Assembly: GCA_910589415.1 (NCBI GenBank)
Contig: OU342636.1
Coordinates: forward strand, 5,934,437-5,998,436
Length of the DNA stretch: 64,000 nt
DNA from: Malachius bipustulatus
Lineage: Eukaryota > Arthropoda > Insecta > Coleoptera > Melyridae
Direction of reading: 5' to 3'
Shown here: one piece after another, positions 45,077 through 56,261 of the stretch
Position numbering within the stretch: the first letter of the stretch is position 1
Layout of the letters: each line of letters opens with the position of its first letter
Program-made: the position numbers and the translations under genes
The notes under the pieces: model-generated
Told to the model about the DNA's origin: nothing
What the model saw: the letters and a program-made list of their open reading frames with translations, nothing else
Database searches by the model: none

Positions 45077-47637
45077 TAGTGAATCTGTAGTTAATAAGTT
45101 GGAAAGTAATAATTCTTTAAGGTTATTTTATTATAACATTTTAAGTTTGTCTAAAAAGTGTGATGCATTAATGTTATACTTGGGTTCTTTTGTAGTTTCC
45201 AGTGATATTCTATGTATTGCTGAACACTGGCTGCAGAATGATAATATTCACTCAATAAATATCCCTCCATTTATCCTGGGAGCTCACTATAGCCGGACTA
45301 GTCGTGAACATGGTGGTGCGGCGATATATTTGCGCGAAGGAATTCACTTTCAATCCTTGGATGTTGCTTCTTTCTGTGCTGAGATGCATGCTGAATTTTG
45401 TGCGGTGCCTTTATTAGAGGTAAGAATAGTTATTATAGCATTTTATTTTATAGATCTTCTAATCACGGTGATTTTGGGGTATTTATTAAAAATCTTGAAT
45501 CATTATTGGATTCTATAGCCAATCAAAAGTGTGATGGAGTGATCGTCACTGGTGATTTCAACGTTGATTTTAACTTTATTAATAACCCTGAGGTGAGAGA
45601 GCTTATCCAACTCATGAACTCGTATGGTCTTTCTCGTAGAGTTTTTTTCAATACTCGAGTCACCGCCACTGGGGCTAGTTACATTGATAATGTATTTTCT
45701 AATATTGATCAATCATGCTGTCAAATTATTGAATCTGAACCATGTCTTTCTGACCCTAGAGCAGTTCATTTTACGTTTCCCACGAAAAGATCTAAAAAAA
45801 AGGCCCCATATGAGGAATGTAGAGTTATCTCTGATGACCGGATAAGGGAATTAAGGGATATTTTGACCAGTGTTGATTGGGAAGCTTACTTTAGTCAAGC
45901 GAATAATCTTGATGACGTGACTCAATTTATATTGAACATTTATAGTAACTTTGTAAAAAACAAATGTCCATTGTTTAAACGCAGAGTCAGAAATAATATA
46001 GTTAAATGGTTCACAGCAGATTTACACACAATGCGAAGCACTCTGCGTGCCCTAAAGAATATATCTGAGAGATCGGGCAAGGATTCTGATATTATGACGT
46101 TCAGATGATTTAAGAAAAGATATTTAAGATGTGTTAGGGAAGCCAAGCGGACTGCCTACAGTGATTTTCTGACAGACTCGGATAACATGAGTCGTTCAGC
46201 ATGGAAATTAATAAAACATGAAACTCATAGAGCACAGGCTAAAAAGTCTTGTTCTATAGGAGCTGAAAGTTTCAACGATAACTTCATTGATCAAGTAGAA
46301 CAAATTGTTAAAAATATCTCAGGTGCTACTGCCGGTTCAGATGTTTTCATAAAACCATTAGACCTTAAACAGTCTTTCTATCTTGAGCCCATCGTAGAGG
46401 CGGAAGTTTTGAATGCCATCATGACTAGGAGCAATAGTCGTACAACAGACTATTATGACATGAATATAAAACTCGTAAAATGCACGGCTGATATTATAGC
46501 ACCGGTCTTAACATTTCTATTTAACGCTTGTATTCAACAAGGATTTTTCCCACACCATTTAAAATTTCAAAAGTCATTCCGATTTACAAAAAAGGTGATA
46601 AGACTGCTGCTTCTAATTACCGACCAATTGCGATTACACCAATAATAGGTCGTGTCTTTGAAGTTGTACTTAAGACTAGAATTGATAGATATTTCGAAAC
46701 TAAGAACCTTTATAGTTCATCCCAATTTGGCTTTCGTTCGGGTTGCTCTACTTATGATGCCCTAAAGGGTGTTGTTGATGAGGTTGTCGGAAACTTTGAA
46801 AGGGGTAATCCCTCCTGTGCAGTTCTTTTTGATTTGAGAAAGGCATTTGATTGCATCTCACATGTACTACTTATTGAAAAAATGGAACGCTATGGAATAC
46901 GTGGGCTACCACTTGAACTTATACGAAGCTATTTAACGAACCGATCTCAGTATGTCCACATTAACAACAGTGTTTCAAAGATGCGTTGTATTGGGCTTGG
47001 TGTCCCACAAGGGTCTATCCTAGGTCCAATTCTCTTTTCGATATTCATCAATGATCTACCTGATTACATTCGGGCTGGTAAAGTCATTCTCTTCGCCGAT
47101 GATACCACTCTCTTGGTATCGGCAGATAATATACAAGAACTGAATTTTCGGGTTCACCACGCTGTTGAGTCCATAAATGATTGGTTCCAAGCCAACCAAC
47201 TACAAGTAAATGTTGAAAAAACCCAAAACATAATGTTCTCAACTAATGCCAGTATTCATCGTGGCCATGCGGTTAAGCTTCTTGGTATCTGGTTGGATGA
47301 TTCGCTCAGGTGGGGTGAGCATATTCATCATCTGTGTAATAGACTCTCAAGTCAGATATTTGCTTTAAGGCGTCTGCGTGAGATGGTTGGTCAGGGGGTG
47401 CTGCTGATGGCTTATCACTCATTAGTTCACTCTCACATAAAGTACTGCATTGGACTTTGGGGAGGCTCGACTTCAGCAGTGCATATTTTTAAGTTACAAA
47501 AACGAGGTTCGAATAATCAGTAGGGTGACACAAAGACATTCCTGTCGGTGTTTATTTAAAAAATTAGGTATACTCACGGTTGCCTCAGAGTATATATTTT
47601 CATGTCTGGTAGAAATACATAAGAGTAGACAACTATA
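45057..47637 (+). pseudogene. ORF2 of the LINE: endonuclease and reverse transcriptase, interrupted
   Basis: APE-type endonuclease: YYNILSL, CIAEHWL, GGAAIYLR, then after a frameshift near 45440-45480 YRSSNHGDF, VTGDFNVDF and SDPRAVHF (the usual SDH is altered). A TGA at 46106 interrupts the linker. A frameshift near 46560 leads to the reverse transcriptase: IPIYKKGD, NYRPIAI, SQFGFRSGCST, LFDLRKAFD, GVPQGSILGPILF and the catalytic FADDTT at about 47095. Another frameshift lies near 47515. The C-terminal part is interrupted at 47637 by a foldback element and resumes at 52473. It would copy LINE RNA into the target; this copy is dead. Confidence 0.88.
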
Positions 47638-48344
47638 TACAGGGTGTCCGGTAAGTACCTCCTAATCTCTCGGGAGCATACAGGGGAGGTCAAAATAAAC
47701 CTAGTCTGTCATAAAAAAAACATTCCTAGAGTGTCCCTAAACGGAGATACAGAGCCTCAAAATGGTACCCTAAGATTTACTTTTTTGGCTCTAACTTTTG
47801 AACCGACCTGTATATTTTGATGAAATTTTTTTTTTTTATAGAGGCCATAAAGACTCACTAAGCCATATCAGAGTGGATGTTTGACGTCCTAAAGGAAGTC
47901 AGGAACGGACTTACCACCACACTCATTGTGTCAAAGTTTTGACAGGTGTCATTTTACAGAGCTGAAAACTTATTTTTTAAATACGCTGGTCATTCATCTT
48001 CACAAAAGGTACTCTTAATTTATTTCGATAAAACTAGCGGTTCTCAAGATAAATCGACTTTTATGCGAATTTTGATCAAGTTCCGTCAATAGCAATCCAT
48101 TATGTAGGTAGGTTTATCAACATGAACCTGATTTTTACCTGTTTGTGTTTAGCATCAGTAACTTTTGAGTGTTTCGCATACCTAAAAACCTTCTTGCGCA
48201 TCAATCGCAGAAATAGTGTATTTTTATGCGATTCAATAATAAATATTTTCTTCCTATTTTTTTTTTTATAATGAATATAATGAAAAAATAATCCGATTTT
48301 TTGGGGGGGAAAAGCGGAAAACCACCTACCTACCAAAAAAAAAG

Positions 48345-48440
48345 AATAGCCGTCTCGTGGTTTCGAACCCGCATCAACAGTTTACTATTTAGGCAAGGGT
48401 ACACCCTTGCCTAACTAACTGAGCTAACGTGCCTTTCAAA
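48345..48440 (-). repeat. tRNA-derived SINE head
   Basis: The minus strand has an A-box-like TTAGCTCAGTTAGTTAGG and a perfect B box, GGTTCGAAACC (48359-48369 in plus coordinates), with spacing like a tRNA. It is followed by a run of T (TTCTTTTTTTTT) that can end Pol III transcription. The acceptor stem does not close, so it is not a working tRNA. In place of the anticodon arm there is a 12-bp perfect hairpin (TTAGGCAAGGGT/ACCCTTGCCTAA). The rest of the SINE body is not delimited. Confidence 0.55.
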
Positions 48441-49362
48441 TTTGTAGCGATCATCGAGTAGGTATATGTAGTACGTCCAATACTTCATCCTACACATTTT
48501 ATTTTTTAAACTGGTCGTATCTTTGTTATTAAAAAACCAATTTGAATACTTTTTTCACCTGCATGTAGGTGATTTAATTGTTGTTGCGTTTGCTCTTCTA
48601 ATTTTCAGAACCATTCATAATTGAATGTGTAAAAAAAAAAAAAGAAATTGCGAACCCTTTCATTGATTTAATAATTTTATCTAAGTGTAAGCTAATTTTG
48701 CACAAGCGAAAAACTTTTTTGTTTTTCGTTTAAAGTGCTACATTAATCGAGGCGAATTGAAGCTAAGACATCAAATTATATGTTAAAGCAAAAAAAAATG
48801 GAAAATTTCGGTTCAACTTCTTCAAAAATGGACTCATAAACGGTTATAGAATTGACACATTTTCACCCTTTTTCCTACCCACGACACTGGCTTATTAATG
48901 GAAAATATGCTAATTTTATTGCATTAACTCAAATTTCCAATAATTTTCTTCAAATCCTGTATAATTTGATTTCAAAGTTTTTTTGCCATCTTGCTCATAC
49001 GGGAGCTCAAAAAATTGGAAATTTTCCGAAAATTCAAATGGCTGCCATTTTGAAACGGCTCGGCCGATTTTGCTCAAGTGCAATACCAGACCACTCCTTG
49101 TGGATATCTTACTCCCACAAAAATTTCAGCCTCCTAGATTCAAAACTGCGACCTGAAATGAGATGACAAAAACCGGATACCTGGAATTTTGAAGGGACAC
49201 CCTGTAGAAGTGATGGGACTTTTGGAAAGTTTTTCAACGAAAATCCAACGTCATTCCCAAATTTTACAAGGACCCAAAATTTCGTTCACTAATCTTAAAA
49301 GATAAAGCCACAGGAGCGTTTTTAAAATCGAAATTTCGCGATTTTGGAGAAATATATATATA

Positions 49363-51911
49363 TACAGGGTTACTGGTAACTGGATACATTCCTTTGGTGA
49401 TCTGATAAAACAAGAGGTAAGGAGTAAATTAACCCCAACATGCACTATACAAAACTCAATAGATTTTGAGATATTTCGATTTTCAACTTTTCTTAAAAAA
49501 ATGGTTTCAGATGTCTTGAAATGTAATTTTCAAAAAATCTACTTTAACTTTTTGATTTTTTTTTTTGCTGGAATACTTGTCCAATACTATGCTTCCTTCT
49601 GGAATAAAAAATATCCTGAGGTATTTCGATCGTGTGAAAATTTCAAAGAAAAACTTTCACAAACTATTTTTTTTAAATAAGATTTAAAAGTTTTCACTAG
49701 TTATTTTTGCAAAATTGTCAAGGTAACTTGCGTACAAATTGTTTTAAAAAGTTTCTTAGTGTAGTACCTATCTAACAAGGTACGAATCTTGTACAAGAAT
49801 AACAGAATCTCCCCGATATGTACCGTTACCGAGGAACAAATCCTTAAGTCAGGACGTTTTAAAAAAAATACGACCCTGAACGGGGGTCTTAAAATTCTCG
49901 GATCCGGTCCATTTTCAATAGGTCGTATTTGGGGGTCACAAGCTTCGTCCCTACCAAGTTTCGTCCCGATCGGTAAAACTTTCAGACACTTAGAGTGGCT
50001 ATTACTAGGCTATTCCCGAAAAATCCCGAAATTCCCGAAAAAATGACACTTCCTGGGAACGGATCCCGCTCATTTTCAATAGGCATCGTGCCACGGTGCG
50101 TCTCTTCAATCGAGCCAAATTTCAACTTTCCCACTTGAAAACTGGCGGCTCTAGAGTATTTCCTAGCAAAGTCACAGACAGACAGACCGACAGACAGACA
50201 TTTTTCGGGCACAAGAATACGTATAATTACGAAACTTCTGTAACTGGATACATTCCTTTGGTGATCTGATAAAACAAGAGGTAAGAAGTAAATTAACCCC
50301 AACATGCACTATACAAAACTCAATAGATTTTGAGATATTTCAATTTTCAACTTTTCTTAAAAAAAATGGTTTCAAATATCTTGAAATGTAATTTTCAAAA
50401 AATCTACTTTAACTTTTTGTTTTTTTTTTGCTGAACTACTTGTCCAATACTATGCTTCCTTCTGGAATAAAAAATATCCTGAGGTATTTCGATCGTGTGA
50501 AAATTTCAGAGAAAAACTTTCACAAACTATTTTTTTTAAATAAGATTTAAAAGTTTTTACAAGTTATTTTCGCAAAATTGTCAAGGCAACTTGCGTACAA
50601 ATTATTTTAAAAACTTCCCTAGTGTAGTAGCTATCTAACAAGGTACGAATCTTGTACAAGAATAACAGAATCTCCCCGCTATGTACCGTTACCGAGGAAC
50701 AAATCCTTAAGTCGGGACGTTTTAAAAAAAATACGGCCCTGAACGGGGGTCTTAAAATTCTCGGATCCGGTCCATTTTCAATAGGTCGTATTTGGGGGTC
50801 ACGAGCTTCGTCCCTACCAAGTTTCGTCCCGATCGGTAAAACTTTCAGACACTTAGAGTGGCTATTACTAGGCTATTCCCGAAAAATCACGAAATTCCCG
50901 AAAAAATGACACTTCCCGGGAACGGATCCCGCTCATTTTCAATAGGCATCGTTCCACGGTGCGCCTCTTCAATCGAGCCAAATTTCAACTTTCCCACATG
51001 AAAACTGGCGGCTCTAGAGTGTTTCCTAGCAAAGTCACAGACAGACAGACCGACAGACAGACATTTTTCGGGCACAAGAATACGTATACTTACGAAACTT
51101 CTGTGACTTTGCTAGGAAACACTCTAGAGCCGCCAGTTTTCATGTGGGAAAGTTGAAATTTGGCTTGATTGAAGAGGCGCACCGTGGCACGATGCCCATT
51201 GAAAATGAGCGGGATCCGTTCCCGGGAAGTGTCATTTTTTCGGGAATTTCGGGATTTTTCGGGAATAGCCTAGGAAACACTTTTAGTGTCTGAAAGTTTT
51301 ACCGATCGGGACGAAACTTGGTAGGGACGAAGCTCGGGACCCCCAAATACGACATGTTGAAGATGGGTCGGATCCGAGAATTTTAAGACCACCGTTCAGG
51401 GCCGTATTTTTTTAAAACGTCCCGACTTAAGGATTTGTTCCTCGGTAACGGTACATAGCGGGGAGATTCTGTTATTCTTGTACAAGATTCGTACCTTGTT
51501 AGATAGCTACTACACTAGGGAAGTTTTTAAAACAATTTGTACGCAAGTTGCCTTGACAATTTTGCGAAAATAACTTGTAAAAACTTTTAAATCTTATTTA
51601 AAAAAAATAGTTTGTGAAAGTTTTTCTTTGAAATTTTCACACGATCGAAATACCTCAGGATATTTTTTAATCCAGAAGGAAGCATAGTATTGGACAAGTA
51701 TTCCAGCAAAAAAAAAAATCAAAAAGTTAAAGTAGATTTTTTGAAAATTACATATCAAGACATTTGAAACCATTTTTTTAAGAAAAGTTGAAAATCGAAA
51801 TATCTCAAAATCTATTGAGTTTTGTATAGTGCATGTTGGGGTTAATTTACTCCTTACCTCTTGTTTTATCAGATCACCAAAGGAATGTATCCAGTTACCA
51901 GTAACCCTGTA
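49363..51911. mobile_element. Foldback element FB-F, copy 2, with three arms
   Basis: The first arm (49363-50236) begins TACAGGGTTACTGGTAACTG. A second arm in the same orientation (50237-51100) starts without the first few bases, at TAACTGGATACATTCC. The third arm (51107-51911) is inverted. All three match the 8555-10238 copy. The loop repeat CAGACAGACCGACAGACAGA occurs at the end of both direct arms. It is flanked by AT-repeat runs (ATATATATA) at both borders, the presumed TA target. Sequence between the arms is not coding. Confidence 0.85.
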
Positions 51912-52472
51912 TATATATATCGTGGGAATTTTGGAAAACCACTTTTTCGTAATCTGGGGGTCATGATCGGTGGACATTTGATGAGTTTGGGTGATTTTTG
52001 GAAAGTGATGTCGTCCTCAATAGTGTATTTTTTTGTTAAAAAATACACTAAAACCGATTTATCTCGAAAACCGTCAGTTTTACCGAAATAAATTAAGAGC
52101 ACCGTTTTTAAAGATGAAGTATTAGACTATTAAAAAAAATAGTTTTTAGCTCTGTAAAGTGACACCTGTCAAAATTTAGACTCAACGAGTATGATGGTAA
52201 GTCCGTTCCTGTCTTCCCTGACGACGTCAAACATCAACTTTAATATGGCCTGATGGCTCTCTGTAGCCTCTATAAAGTGTTTAAATTCCATCCAATTATA
52301 CAGGTCGGTTCAAAACTTAGAGCCAAAAAAGTAAATTGCGGGGCACCCTTTTAGGGCTCCATATCTCCGTTTGGGGACACTTTAGGAAAAATTTTTTTAT
52401 GACAGACTAGGTTTTTTTGACCTCCCCTGTATGCTCCCGAGAGATTAGGAGGTACTTACCGGACACCCTGTA

Positions 52473-52935
52473 GAGTTCACTTGGATTTTCATACATATCT
52501 GACCCGTAACAGATCTGATCTGGTCATCCCAGCCTTGAGATTGGTAACATCCAAGCGCAACATTCCAAATGTCAATCTTTACAATAAACTACCTGATAAC
52601 ATTAAAGTGATGCAGTTAACAAATTTTAAAAAGAAAGTTAAAGCTTACCTTTTGACCAATTCGTTTTATTCATGTCATGAGTATTTGACTGCGCCTCCAT
52701 GGTGCGGCTATAGTGAACCACCTTAACCTTATCAAGACATATCACATGCATACATGTAATGTATCTAATGTTATCATCCATAGCTTATGTTGTATTATAA
52801 GAGTTTTGTTATCCTCACTCTTGTCTTATTATATGGTCATTATTATGATGAAATGTTATAACTAATATTTTGACGTTCATAGATGTATTTTTTTGTTGAT
52901 ACATAATATGATAATAAATATCTATCTATCTATCT
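52473..52935 (+). pseudogene. C-terminal end and 3' tail of the interrupted LINE
   Basis: The open frame 52481-52726 (FHTYLTRNRSDLVIPALRL, later NLYNKLPDNIK and FKKKVKAYLL) is the usual C-terminus of Jockey/CR1-type ORF2 proteins and continues the reading that ends at 47637. About 190 bp of 3' untranslated sequence follows, ending in TATC repeats (52918-52935). Such short tandem tails are typical of this LINE group. Confidence 0.8.
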
Positions 52936-53224
52936 TTGATATTTGTGTTGAAATGTTTCCACAGTACGTTAGTGAAGAATATTTTTTGTTTTCATTGTTT
53001 TGTTGAGGATAAATGAGGTTTATCGCTAATTTGTGTTGTTTTTTGAGTAATATGTAGTATGTTGTTTTTAGTAATGTTTTTCGATAACCATTCCTAATTG
53101 CAATTTGTCCGATAACAGAAATTCCTCTGTTAAAAATTTTATACTCACATTGGTATCGTAACAGCTTTGTGTACCTTTGAATTATATGCTGAAAGTTTGT
53201 GTGAAATACCCACTTAATACCCAC
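52922..53224 (-). pseudogene. Possible Penelope-like RT/linker fragment
   Basis: A 100-codon frame with VFHTNFQHIIQRYTKLLRY, then GQIAIRNGYRKTLL. The I-x2-IA-x-NGY pattern resembles the linker between RT and endonuclease in Penelope-like elements, but the match is short and from memory. The frame is AT-rich and could be non-coding. No neighbouring domain supports it. Confidence 0.3.
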
Positions 53225-53404
53225 GCAACAGATCTTCTCAACAAAGATGGACGATGGACAACAAGCATTTGGGTTGATTTTTACACGTTATAACCGACTT
53301 CCCATTTTTAACACTCGTTACTCGATGCTATTCCATGAACAGTTAGATTTAATTATTTGTTTTGAAATGAATATCATTGCACCCTAAATCTCCGGACCTG
53401 AATC

Positions 53405-53866
53405 TGTGATAAACTCGCAATCTCGGCATGCGATAGATTGGGTTTATTGGTCCATTAAGGTCAGGATCGCCATTCGGTAGAAGGTGGTGGAGAGGTTGGA
53501 GACACTTACTTTGTTTTAATGGGTTTTATTAACAATTAACAAGTACATGGTTAAACTTAACTAATAAGATTAATTGAATACTGATTAATCGAACTAATCA
53601 GCATCATGATAATAATAATACTCTTCTGTTACATTACATATCTAGCTCTATTTATATTCTATGTGGTTCGAGGTCGCTGGAGGTGCTTACATGTCTAGAA
53701 ACCCAAAGACGCTTAAGTCGGCAGGGCCGCGTGATTGTTTATAAACAAGTTTGTTTTATTAGTTCAATGCCAGGCTACGCAAGACATCTGTTTGTATACT
53801 TTAATTGTCTTATTGATAATATTTAGTTGTTACCAATTCAGGTAATAATCTTTGGTTTCCCTTACA
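53405..53866 (-). mobile_element. 3' LTR of the minus-strand Ty3/gypsy element (boundaries tentative)
   Basis: Minus strand starts TGTAAGGGAAACC at 53866, just after a polypurine tract, and a fitting TG...CA end (TTTATCACA) is at 53405, giving about 462 bp. It contains a TATA-like TATAAATAGAG at about 53650 and AATAAAACCC at about 53525, a candidate poly(A) signal. The partner LTR is outside the window, so the inner border is a guess. Confidence 0.5.
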
Positions 53867-53882
53867 CCTCCCCTCTTTGTGG
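53867..53882 (-). promoter_or_regulatory. Polypurine tract of the minus-strand Ty3/gypsy element
   Basis: Minus strand CCACAAAGAGGGGAGG immediately before the LTR start TGTAAGGG, the expected plus-strand primer position. Confidence 0.65.
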
Positions 53883-54035
53883 AAAGAAAAATGAGCTGCA
53901 GTAGAGCTCGTTTTTCTTTGGAAAATAATATACATACTCACTATAAATTACTAATTATAAAAGTTACAAAGTATGAAATTACGGATATAGGGTAAATGAA
54001 TATTCCAGTTCAGTCATTCGCTTATTAGCAATGAA

Positions 54036-55207
54036 ATACCTTGACTCTATTTTTGTGAATTTTTACATCCCTATTTCCTATCTTTACAGTTACGTTTGGG
54101 CCGTTATCTTCCGTTACTGTTATACGGTCCGTTATAAATATTGTCCGTCTTGTCTACTGTTGAGTCGTTCCTAATTAATACTTTTTCGCCAATTTCAAAT
54201 TCTACTTGTTTCGTTTTTGTATTAAAGTTTTCCTGTCTTTTTGTCTTAGATGCGATTAACTTGTCCCTTGCGTCGTTCCATGCTGTTTGTAGTCTAAATT
54301 TTAACTCGAGTGGATAATCGTCGAAGTTATAAACTGGATCCATCTTTCCTATGACGTTTGTCGGTATTCTCGATGTCTTACCAAAAACTAATTCGTACGG
54401 TGTATACGATGTTTCCGTATGTACGCTGTTATTGTAAGAGAAACACCAATATGGTATCCATGAACTCCAGTTCTGGGTATTTTCTTGGCATTGGATGCGT
54501 AAGAAAGCCCTCAAGTGCTTATGAGAGTTCTCTAATGCTCCAAGTGACTCGTGATGGTATGCTGTGGAATTGATTTGGTTTACTCTTAACAATTTGCATA
54601 CTTCCTTAAAGGTGGAAGACATGAATTCCGTTCCTTGGTCTGTGGCTATACCCTCAGGTACCCCGAAACGTAAGATGAAGTTTTCTACCAAACTTCGGGC
54701 GACTGTTACCGTTTCTTTGTTAGGTAAAGGGTAACACTCTATGAACTTTGATAATTCACATTGTAGTGTGAGAATGTACCTATTGTCGGATTGATCTGGT
54801 TCCAGTGGTCCCACTAAGTCAAGAAAAATCTTTTGAAACGCCGAATTTGCGGTGGTTGTAATCACCATAGGTTATTTCTTGATGACGCTGTGCTTACATC
54901 TTTGACAAAGTTCGCATTTTTTCACAAATTGTATCACATCGTTCTTCAATTCTGACCAAAAATAGTATCTTTTTATATTATTAAACATTCTATTAACACC
55001 TGCATGACCTCCTGTTGGTAGTATATGGAAATGATTTAAAATTAATGTTCGAGTGTCCTTATCGTTAATCTTTTGTCCGTTTTTCACTATACTTATTTTA
55101 ATGTTTAATTCTTTTATTAGCTCTTTTGCTTTGACTAATTGTTTGAAGAGTTGCTGATCAGCATTGGCTTTCCTTGCGATAAATATTTCGCTTATGCCAA
55201 ATTTATA
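54036..55207 (-). pseudogene. Integrase part of the minus-strand Ty3/gypsy pol
   Basis: Continues pol from 60770 across the LINE insertion. HH-CC finger (HILPTGGHAGVNR ... CELCQRC), an in-frame TAA at 54872, then FLDLVGPL, TDQGTEFM and the Glu in HHESLGALENSHKHL complete the D-D-E triad. A GPY-type C-terminal domain starts at NIYNGPY (about 54125); a frameshift there is followed by VKIGNRDVKIHKNRVKVF and a stop near 54036. Known role: insertion of the cDNA copy. Inactivated by the stop, the frameshift and the LINE insertions. Confidence 0.85.
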
Positions 55208-55217
55208 ATAAGCCAAG

Positions 55218-56247
55218 ATGGCTGATCGTGGCGCTCTGCCTTCAAGTTCTCTCTGCAAGTATTGCAGTAAAAACGTGACAAATAGTGTTGGATGTGTAAA
55301 ATGTAATAGTGCCTTTCATCCCTCTTGTGCTGGGCGAGTTAAAGGTGCAAAAAGAGTGAGTGACTTGGAGATAGTGTGCTGTGACAGCATTGATAATGGT
55401 GATGAAACAGAAAACAGTGGGATACTCACAATGATTTCAAAAGATGGTGATCACCTCAAAGAGGAGAATATATTGCTTAGGCAGTTGCTTTCAAGCAGAG
55501 AGGAAGTAATTGATGCTTTGAGAGAGGAGATTGCATTACTCAAGGAGAAAATATTGTTGATCAATGAATTGAAATCATTTAAACAATGTTTAAATGCAGG
55601 CAAGAATAAGGAAGATATTAAAGTAGTTAGTAAAGAACAAAAAACTTTGGATGATAAGAAGGCTGATAACCAGGATAACATCACAGCTGATTCAGTTCAG
55701 CTGGGCTTGAAAAAGGTAAATAAACATACTGTGGGAAGTGAACCAAAACAACACAAGTTTACAGTGCATCAAACCAGAGATGCTGTGAAAACAGTGAATA
55801 GGCAAATCATGGAAAACAAACAACTTGAAAAAATGAAAGAGATTATCAACCTCAATGATCCTGTGTTGAGGATCTCACCTACTGATGAGGATTTTCAATT
55901 AGTGCATAAGAAGCCAAACAAAAGATCCTTTGCTGCAGTAGCTGGCTCAGGACCACACAACAGGAGGAGGCCTAATGTGACTATAGGGACTAAGAAAATC
56001 GATGAAAGGGAGGAATTTAAAGCCAGACCATAAATTACCAACGATAGGTAGGTCTCCATCATTCAAGGTGGGTATTGATCGTAAATACTACGAAGATCTA
56101 AATAAGGCTGACTTCTGGCCTCTTGGAATAATAGTTAGAAGATATAACTTTAGAGGAGCAAAACATGGGCAAGTTTTGGAGAAAGGCGAACTTTTGTCGA
56201 CAAATTTTTTAGACAAAGACAAGGAAGAGATAGCTCAGATAACATAG
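55218..56247 (+). pseudogene. ORF1 of the second LINE
   Basis: The frame 55218-56033 begins MADRGALPSSSLCKYC and has a PHD-like finger (CKYC, GCVKCNSAFHPSC, IVCC), then a long coiled coil (LKEENILLRQLLSSREEVID and on, codons 75-120), then a basic tail. It stops at 56033, and an overlapping frame to 56247 has the C-terminal motif FWPLGIIVRRYNFRGAK, the end of the RRM-like domain. The RRM-like domain is much shorter than in relatives, which suggests an internal deletion. Role: RNA chaperone and packaging protein of the LINE. Confidence 0.75.
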
Positions 56248-56261
56248 ATGAAGGTCATCAG

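Larger units (their letters stand above)
47638..52472. mobile_element. Foldback element (FB-E) with nested elements, inserted in the LINE
   Basis: Left TACAGGGTGTCCGGTAAGTA and right TACTTACCGGACACCCTGTA. Arms of roughly 430 bp (47638-48070 and about 52040-52472) match in reverse complement, for example CTCTCGGGAGCATACAGG and AAACGGAGATA. The interior holds a tRNA-like SINE head (about 48345-48440), AT-rich sequence with no genes (48450-49190), an orphan terminus GGGACACCCTGTAGA at about 49195, and the three-armed FB-F element (49363-51911). LINE coding sequence is found on both sides, so it is younger than the LINE. Confidence 0.82.

Noticed and set aside
48359..48440. Functional tRNA gene
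   Set aside because: A and B boxes are present but the acceptor stem does not pair and the anticodon arm is replaced by a hairpin.
8979..51156. Reading frames of 60-107 codons shared between 9, 50 and 51 kb
   Set aside because: They fall in the arms of the FB-F foldback family and appear in both orientations; their repetition reflects the element, not a protein family.
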